Shown here piece after piece: positions 12,976 to 16,225 of a stretch of DNA of 16,225 nt (the stretch's first letter is position 1; every line of letters starts with the position of its first letter). This DNA is from GCA-2688775 sp964524225 (GTDB lineage: Archaea > Nanobdellota > Nanobdellia > Woesearchaeales > GW2011-AR4), in the NCBI GenBank assembly GCA_964524225.1, contig CAZGEW010000032.1, forward strand, positions 1 through 16,225, in the 5' to 3' direction. A program made the translations under genes and the position numbers. The notes below the pieces were generated by a model. That model was not told the origin of the DNA and made no database searches. It worked only from the letters and a program-made list of their open reading frames with translations.

Positions 12976-13527
12976 ATGAATCGAAGAACTTTACCATCAC
13001 TTGGGTTAGCAGCCCTATTATTAGGAAGTCCTGTATATAGTAATGCTCAAACTACTCAACACCCTACACCTATGTATGAAAGACAAGCTCTAAAAGTAGT
13101 TATAGGAAGTGGAAAACCTCAATTAGAAAATATTCCACAAGGATATGAAATGTCTCACGTTCTGCAAGAAAAAGAAACTGGAAGGTGGTATGTATTATTA
13201 AGCCCTTTACTACCAGATAAACAGCCTCGACTTTATGTAGGAAAACATGATGGTATGGAACAAGCAAATATTAAAAATTTTATTGGAGATTTTAGGACAA
13301 GTGTTCCTCAGATGACTTACGACTTAGGCTTAGGAGAAGGAAAAAGGGACCTTATAGTTAGACCTAATAGATATACTCGCGTCTCACAAACGAAGAATGA
13401 ATGGGATGGCTCTTATGATGAACCCCATCCAGAGGGTGTGGTAACTACTAGCACTCGAAAATTAGAGTTAAGGGTACTAGATGCAAGATATCCAGGAGGC
13501 CTTAATATACCTCAATACTCAAAGTGA
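12976..13527 (+). CDS. Small secreted protein of unknown function
   Basis: I do not recognise this 183-residue protein. It starts with a clear Sec signal peptide: basic MNRR, a hydrophobic core to about residue 17, and a likely signal peptidase site after Ala24 (S-N-A|Q). The mature part (about 159 residues) is polar, rich in Pro, Tyr, Arg and Gly, and has no Cys. It contains possible beta-strand stretches WYVLLSPLL, RLYVGKH and KLELRVLDARYPGG and no membrane anchor, so it should be released or bound to the surface non-covalently. It is the only plus-strand gene between 7766 and the right edge. The start is supported by a TATA box at the leaderless distance. Confidence 0.7.
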   Translation: MNRRTLPSLGLAALLLGSPVYSNAQTTQHPTPMYERQALKVVIGSGKPQLENIPQGYEMSHVLQEKETGRWYVLLSPLLPDKQPRLYVGKHDGMEQANIKNFIGDFRTSVPQMTYDLGLGEGKRDLIVRPNRYTRVSQTKNEWDGSYDEPHPEGVVTTSTRKLELRVLDARYPGGLNIPQYSK

Positions 13528-13624
13528 AATAATTCTTAAAATATAAATGGTCAGATTTAATCGAGAAAATTAAAGATTTATATCCACAATAGAAATTCTA
13601 GATAATACAATAGTTAATACATTT

Positions 13625-14839
13625 TTATCTAATCTGCCCTTTTAACCATTCAACCTCTTCTTCATTCAAATCCAATTCATTAATTATATTATCCCTCATC
13701 TCTTTATCCTTAAACATTACAGGTAGATAAGGCATTGTGCTTTTTAAAACTTCTTTTTTTGAGGAGTGGGTTTTTATTGCAATCTTAGCTGCAATATCTT
13801 TTTTCTTAGCTAATTTTTGGTTAGCCCACCAAATCTTTAAGAGCCTGCCAGTTGGTTTGTATTGAACTAAGTGCTTGTACTTCTCTTTTTTTGCTGAAGC
13901 AATTCCTGCTGTAATCAAGGCATTTATGTAAACCAAAAACCTGTAATGCTGCCATCTCTTAATTCTCCTGTTGAAAACATCTGCCTTGCTAAGCATCTCG
14001 TATGCTTCTGCAAGCTCTTCTGGATTTGTATATTCTTTTGGTAGATTTTCATCAATCCATAACAATTGCTCATCTAAATCCTCTTCAACATCATCAAACG
14101 CAGATATTGCGATTTTTAAATCAGTTGTTTTAAATATCTTATTCAATGCACTCATTATGTTAACTGTCCTATTTCTATCAGCTAATTCTTCTAAACCCTC
14201 AATTGTTAATTCCCTCTTTGCTTGAGTTAGTGTTTGCAAATCATTTATTGCTGCTCTTGCATCTCCCCCTGCTTTTCTTGAAAGCATTTTAAGGACTTCC
14301 TCCTCATGTTTTATTTTTTCGAGCTCACAAATTCTTTTTAGTATTTTAAAAATTGATAAATAATCTAGGGCTTTAAATTCAATAAGATTAGATTTGCTTC
14401 TTAAAGAACTGAATTTATTGTCAAATGGATTTGTAGCTGTTAAAATTATGGGATAAGAAGAGTCTCCAATAAGTTTTACAATTGCTTGTATTCCCCCTCT
14501 ATCTTCATGACCACTTAAGCCGTCAATTTCATCAACTAGAATTATTTTTTCCTTTGCAAAAAGACTTCTTTGCTTGATGGCGTTGCCAACTTTTTGATTT
14601 ATTTGTTCTGCATTGCGAAATTCGCTTGCATTTGTTTCGTATATTTCGTAACCTAAATCATTAGCTATAGTATAAGCTGCTGACGTTTTTCCAACTCCAG
14701 AAGGACCATATATTAATGCAGATTTCTTTTTTTCTCTTTTAAAATTGATTATAAAGTTCTTCAATAGTCTTACATTTTCTTCTTGTCCGAATATTTCTCT
14801 TGTTGTTTTTGGAACATACTTGTGGATTAATGGTTGCAT
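13625..14839 (-). CDS. rfcL: Replication factor C large subunit (clamp loader)
   Basis: RfcL joins RfcS subunits to load the PCNA sliding clamp on primed DNA, using ATP. The AAA+ part has Walker A GPSGVGKT (45-52), Walker B ILVDEIDGL (100-108), the sensor-1 region ILTATNPFD, and the RFC-typical opening HKYVPKTTREIFGQ (6-19). A helical lid with RKAGGDARAAINDLQ (sensor-2 region) and a collar domain follow. At 404 residues it is on the short side. The C-terminus stops at DLNEEEVEWLKGQIR with no visible Q-x-x-(I/L)-x-x-F-F PCNA-binding box, which many archaeal RfcL proteins carry. A TTTAATAAATC box at about 25-30 bp upstream suits a leaderless mRNA. The small-subunit gene is not in this window. 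Confidence 0.95.
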   Translation of the reverse strand: MQPLIHKYVPKTTREIFGQEENVRLLKNFIINFKREKKKSALIYGPSGVGKTSAAYTIANDLGYEIYETNASEFRNAEQINQKVGNAIKQRSLFAKEKIILVDEIDGLSGHEDRGGIQAIVKLIGDSSYPIILTATNPFDNKFSSLRSKSNLIEFKALDYLSIFKILKRICELEKIKHEEEVLKMLSRKAGGDARAAINDLQTLTQAKRELTIEGLEELADRNRTVNIMSALNKIFKTTDLKIAISAFDDVEEDLDEQLLWIDENLPKEYTNPEELAEAYEMLSKADVFNRRIKRWQHYRFLVYINALITAGIASAKKEKYKHLVQYKPTGRLLKIWWANQKLAKKKDIAAKIAIKTHSSKKEVLKSTMPYLPVMFKDKEMRDNIINELDLNEEEVEWLKGQIR

Positions 14840-14897
14840 AAAGAAAAAGGTAAGGCTTAAGATTTATTAAAGTTATTGAAAGAGGTTGTTTATAACC

Positions 14898-14935
14898 ATC
14901 AAAAAATTTCAACATAGAAGTTGAATTTTTTTGAT
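14898..14935 (-). terminator. Terminator-like hairpin after the PKD surface protein gene
   Basis: 14898-14913 pairs with 14920-14935 (15 of 16 pairs, one T-T mismatch) around the 6-nt loop ATAGAA. It lies 10 bp past the stop of the PKD protein gene and has A/T-run ends. It would insulate that gene from rfcL. Confidence 0.6.
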
Positions 14936-14945
14936 TATTTATTTT

Positions 14946-16025
14946 TTATTCAACAAAAATTGTAATTAAACTATTATCACTACCACCTTTCCCATCACTA
15001 ACCTCTGCGTTTACTACATATTCTCCTGGATTTTCCCAAGAGTGACTAACACTAAAGTTCCATCCGCATGGAGTAGTAGGAACGCTAGTAGGATTAGTAA
15101 GAACGCGAGGAACTGGCTTTCCTTCGCATACAGCACCACCACCAGTCCCGTCTCCAAAATCAACGCTCCAAGCTAAATCGTCATTATCTTCATCTGTTGC
15201 ACGCCACCAAAAATTAACCTCTTGACCGACCACAACAGGTTTTGGTACTTTTCCCACCTCGATAATCACTGGAGGAGTATTTCGTCTTATTGGTATCACA
15301 CAAGCCCCATCCTTACATACACCATTTTCATATTCTCTACAATAAACCCATTGGGATGAAACATAAATATCATTACAATAATACTCTATTAAATAATCAG
15401 GGCTATAACAAGTATCTACAGATGTGCCCCAAATTCCTGATGTGACTGTGCCTTTTGTAAAATAATCTAGTCCATCGCTATCAATGCAATCAGTTGAATT
15501 AAATATTGCGAATGGATAATCACTTTCATCAAATACTGTCACTTTACCTCTTGGTGTACTTGCTACACTGCTTACCCTTATTCTATAATCAAACCCTTCT
15601 GCTAAATTTTTTGGTATAATCCAATTATATGTGTAAGTAGATACTCCTATACATGGCCTTGGTTTTACATTGCTGGCTATCCTTCTCACCGGAAGACTAC
15701 CACTTTTGATTAAGTCAATAGTAAATGTTTTTAACTGACATGTATGTAGAAATTGAATTGGCAAGTTTTGTCCTTTTTCAAAATATCCACCATAATTAGG
15801 ATAAACCACAGTTATTGGCGGTGTTTGTTGTGTTGTACTTGCAGCCTCTCCAGCTAAGTTAACTTCTTCACTTGTTTCTGCCATTTCTAAAGTTTCGCTT
15901 GGTAAAGAAGTAATACTTGTTTTTTTAATTGCTGAAACACCAAGAACTATTGCTACTATACCAACAATCGCTATAACAGCTATAGAAAATAAATAATCCT
16001 TTTTCTCTTTTTTATCTTCTAACAT
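14946..16025 (-). CDS. Membrane-anchored surface protein with Kre9/KNH-like, Cys-rich and PKD domains
   Basis: The ATG at 16025 is preferred. It begins M-L-E-D-K-K followed by a membrane anchor (about 12-33), and a TATA box at 16053-16064 lies upstream; a longer frame to 16130 would include that TATA box and a non-signal-like leader. The 359 residues then run: linker with E-E-V-N-L-A-G-E-A-A-S (53-63); a Kre9/KNH-like beta-sandwich (about 71-176; LPIQFLHTC, FTIDLIKSG, YNWIIP, YRIRVSS); a Cys-rich module (180-242; CIDSDG, DTCYS, LIEYYC, CKDGAC); and a PKD-like domain (about 250-359; VDFGDG at 288-293, SHSWENPGEY, VSDGKGGSD). PKD domains mediate protein or glycan contacts on the outside of archaeal cells. 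It shares three modules with the 11857-12834 protein but in a different order. Function is probably structural or adhesive. Confidence 0.75.
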   Translation of the reverse strand: MLEDKKEKKDYLFSIAVIAIVGIVAIVLGVSAIKKTSITSLPSETLEMAETSEEVNLAGEAASTTQQTPPITVVYPNYGGYFEKGQNLPIQFLHTCQLKTFTIDLIKSGSLPVRRIASNVKPRPCIGVSTYTYNWIIPKNLAEGFDYRIRVSSVASTPRGKVTVFDESDYPFAIFNSTDCIDSDGLDYFTKGTVTSGIWGTSVDTCYSPDYLIEYYCNDIYVSSQWVYCREYENGVCKDGACVIPIRRNTPPVIIEVGKVPKPVVVGQEVNFWWRATDEDNDDLAWSVDFGDGTGGGAVCEGKPVPRVLTNPTSVPTTPCGWNFSVSHSWENPGEYVVNAEVSDGKGGSDNSLITIFVE

Positions 16026-16052
16026 TTTATTTAAATAATCTTTAAAACTTGG

Positions 16053-16064
16053 ATATATATATAT
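16053..16064 (-). promoter_or_regulatory. TATA box of the PKD surface protein gene
   Basis: An alternating AT run on minus, centred about 33 bp before the ATG at 16025. It supports that start rather than one at 16130. The remaining bases to the window end (16065-16225) show no gene or RNA that I can support. Confidence 0.45.
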
Positions 16065-16225
16065 CGGTGATTTAAAATATATGTTATAAAATATATTTTG
16101 AATAATATAAATATTGAAGTTGTTGTTCACAAAGAAAATCTGCCATCATTTTGTTTGTTAATCTATGAAATGTATAGTACCGAATTAAGTTTACATTAAT
16201 TCTTAAACAATAAACACTATTCCAC

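Noticed and set aside
13563..13590. TATA-like sequence GATTTATATCC on plus, after the secreted protein gene
   Set aside because: No gene or RNA structure follows before the rfcL end, and such boxes occur by chance in this composition.
1..16225. CRISPR array, insertion sequence or prophage
   Set aside because: No regularly spaced repeats, no transposase or integrase frame, and no phage genes; the only repeats are those listed.

Overview
The window is AT-rich, gene-dense DNA from an archaeon. The clade markers are a replication factor C large subunit (RfcL), TATA boxes about 26-30 bp upstream of start codons with little or no leader, archaeal-type lipid head-group enzymes, and membrane-anchored Cys-rich/PKD surface proteins. 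Small genes and fragmentary scaffolding (a 10-N gap and a 100-N gap) fit a metagenome-derived DPANN lineage of the Woesearchaeota/Pacearchaeota kind. That placement is inference, not something the sequence proves.

Layout: 1-1131 (minus) holds a PHP-family phosphoesterase cut by the window edge and a small NTF2/SnoaL-like lipoprotein. 1132-1174 is a very compact divergent promoter. 1175-4436 is a phospholipid head-group locus. On plus lies a protein with two intact CDP-alcohol phosphatidyltransferase domains in tandem. On minus, an operon-like run holds phosphatidylserine decarboxylase, a PmtA-like phospholipid N-methyltransferase, and a PssA-type synthase fused to a catalytically degenerate second copy of the same fold. 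Together the minus-strand genes could make serine-, ethanolamine- and N-methylated head groups. 4479-5381 (minus) is a winged-helix regulator fused to an S-layer-like domain, its N-terminus lost in a gap.

5392-5776 is a gene-free stretch with several terminator-like hairpins, a possible small RNA, and a leader with a tiny ORF and hairpin directly in front of glmS (5777-7764). glmS contains a scaffolding artefact: a 55-bp sequence repeated on both sides of 100 Ns. Collapsing it restores a normal 610-residue GlmS.

7766-9657 (minus) is a coiled-coil protein of unknown function and a truncated copy of its C-terminal domain. 9799-10905 (minus) is a rhodanese/metallo-beta-lactamase fusion for sulfur (persulfide) chemistry. 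11074-11708 (minus) is a toxin-antitoxin-like pair (DUF4258-like toxin, zinc-ribbon/AbrB antitoxin) with operator-like repeats at its promoter, lying between two 30-bp direct repeats. 11857-12834 and 14946-16025 (minus) are two membrane-anchored surface proteins that share three modules in shuffled order. 12976-13527 (plus) is a small secreted orphan and 13625-14839 (minus) is RfcL.

The most interesting points are the paired tandem CDP-alcohol phosphatidyltransferases, one with a dead half, next to an N-methylating head-group pathway; the leader of glmS; the shared post-membrane motif and shuffled modules of the surface proteins; and the repeat-flanked toxin-antitoxin module.
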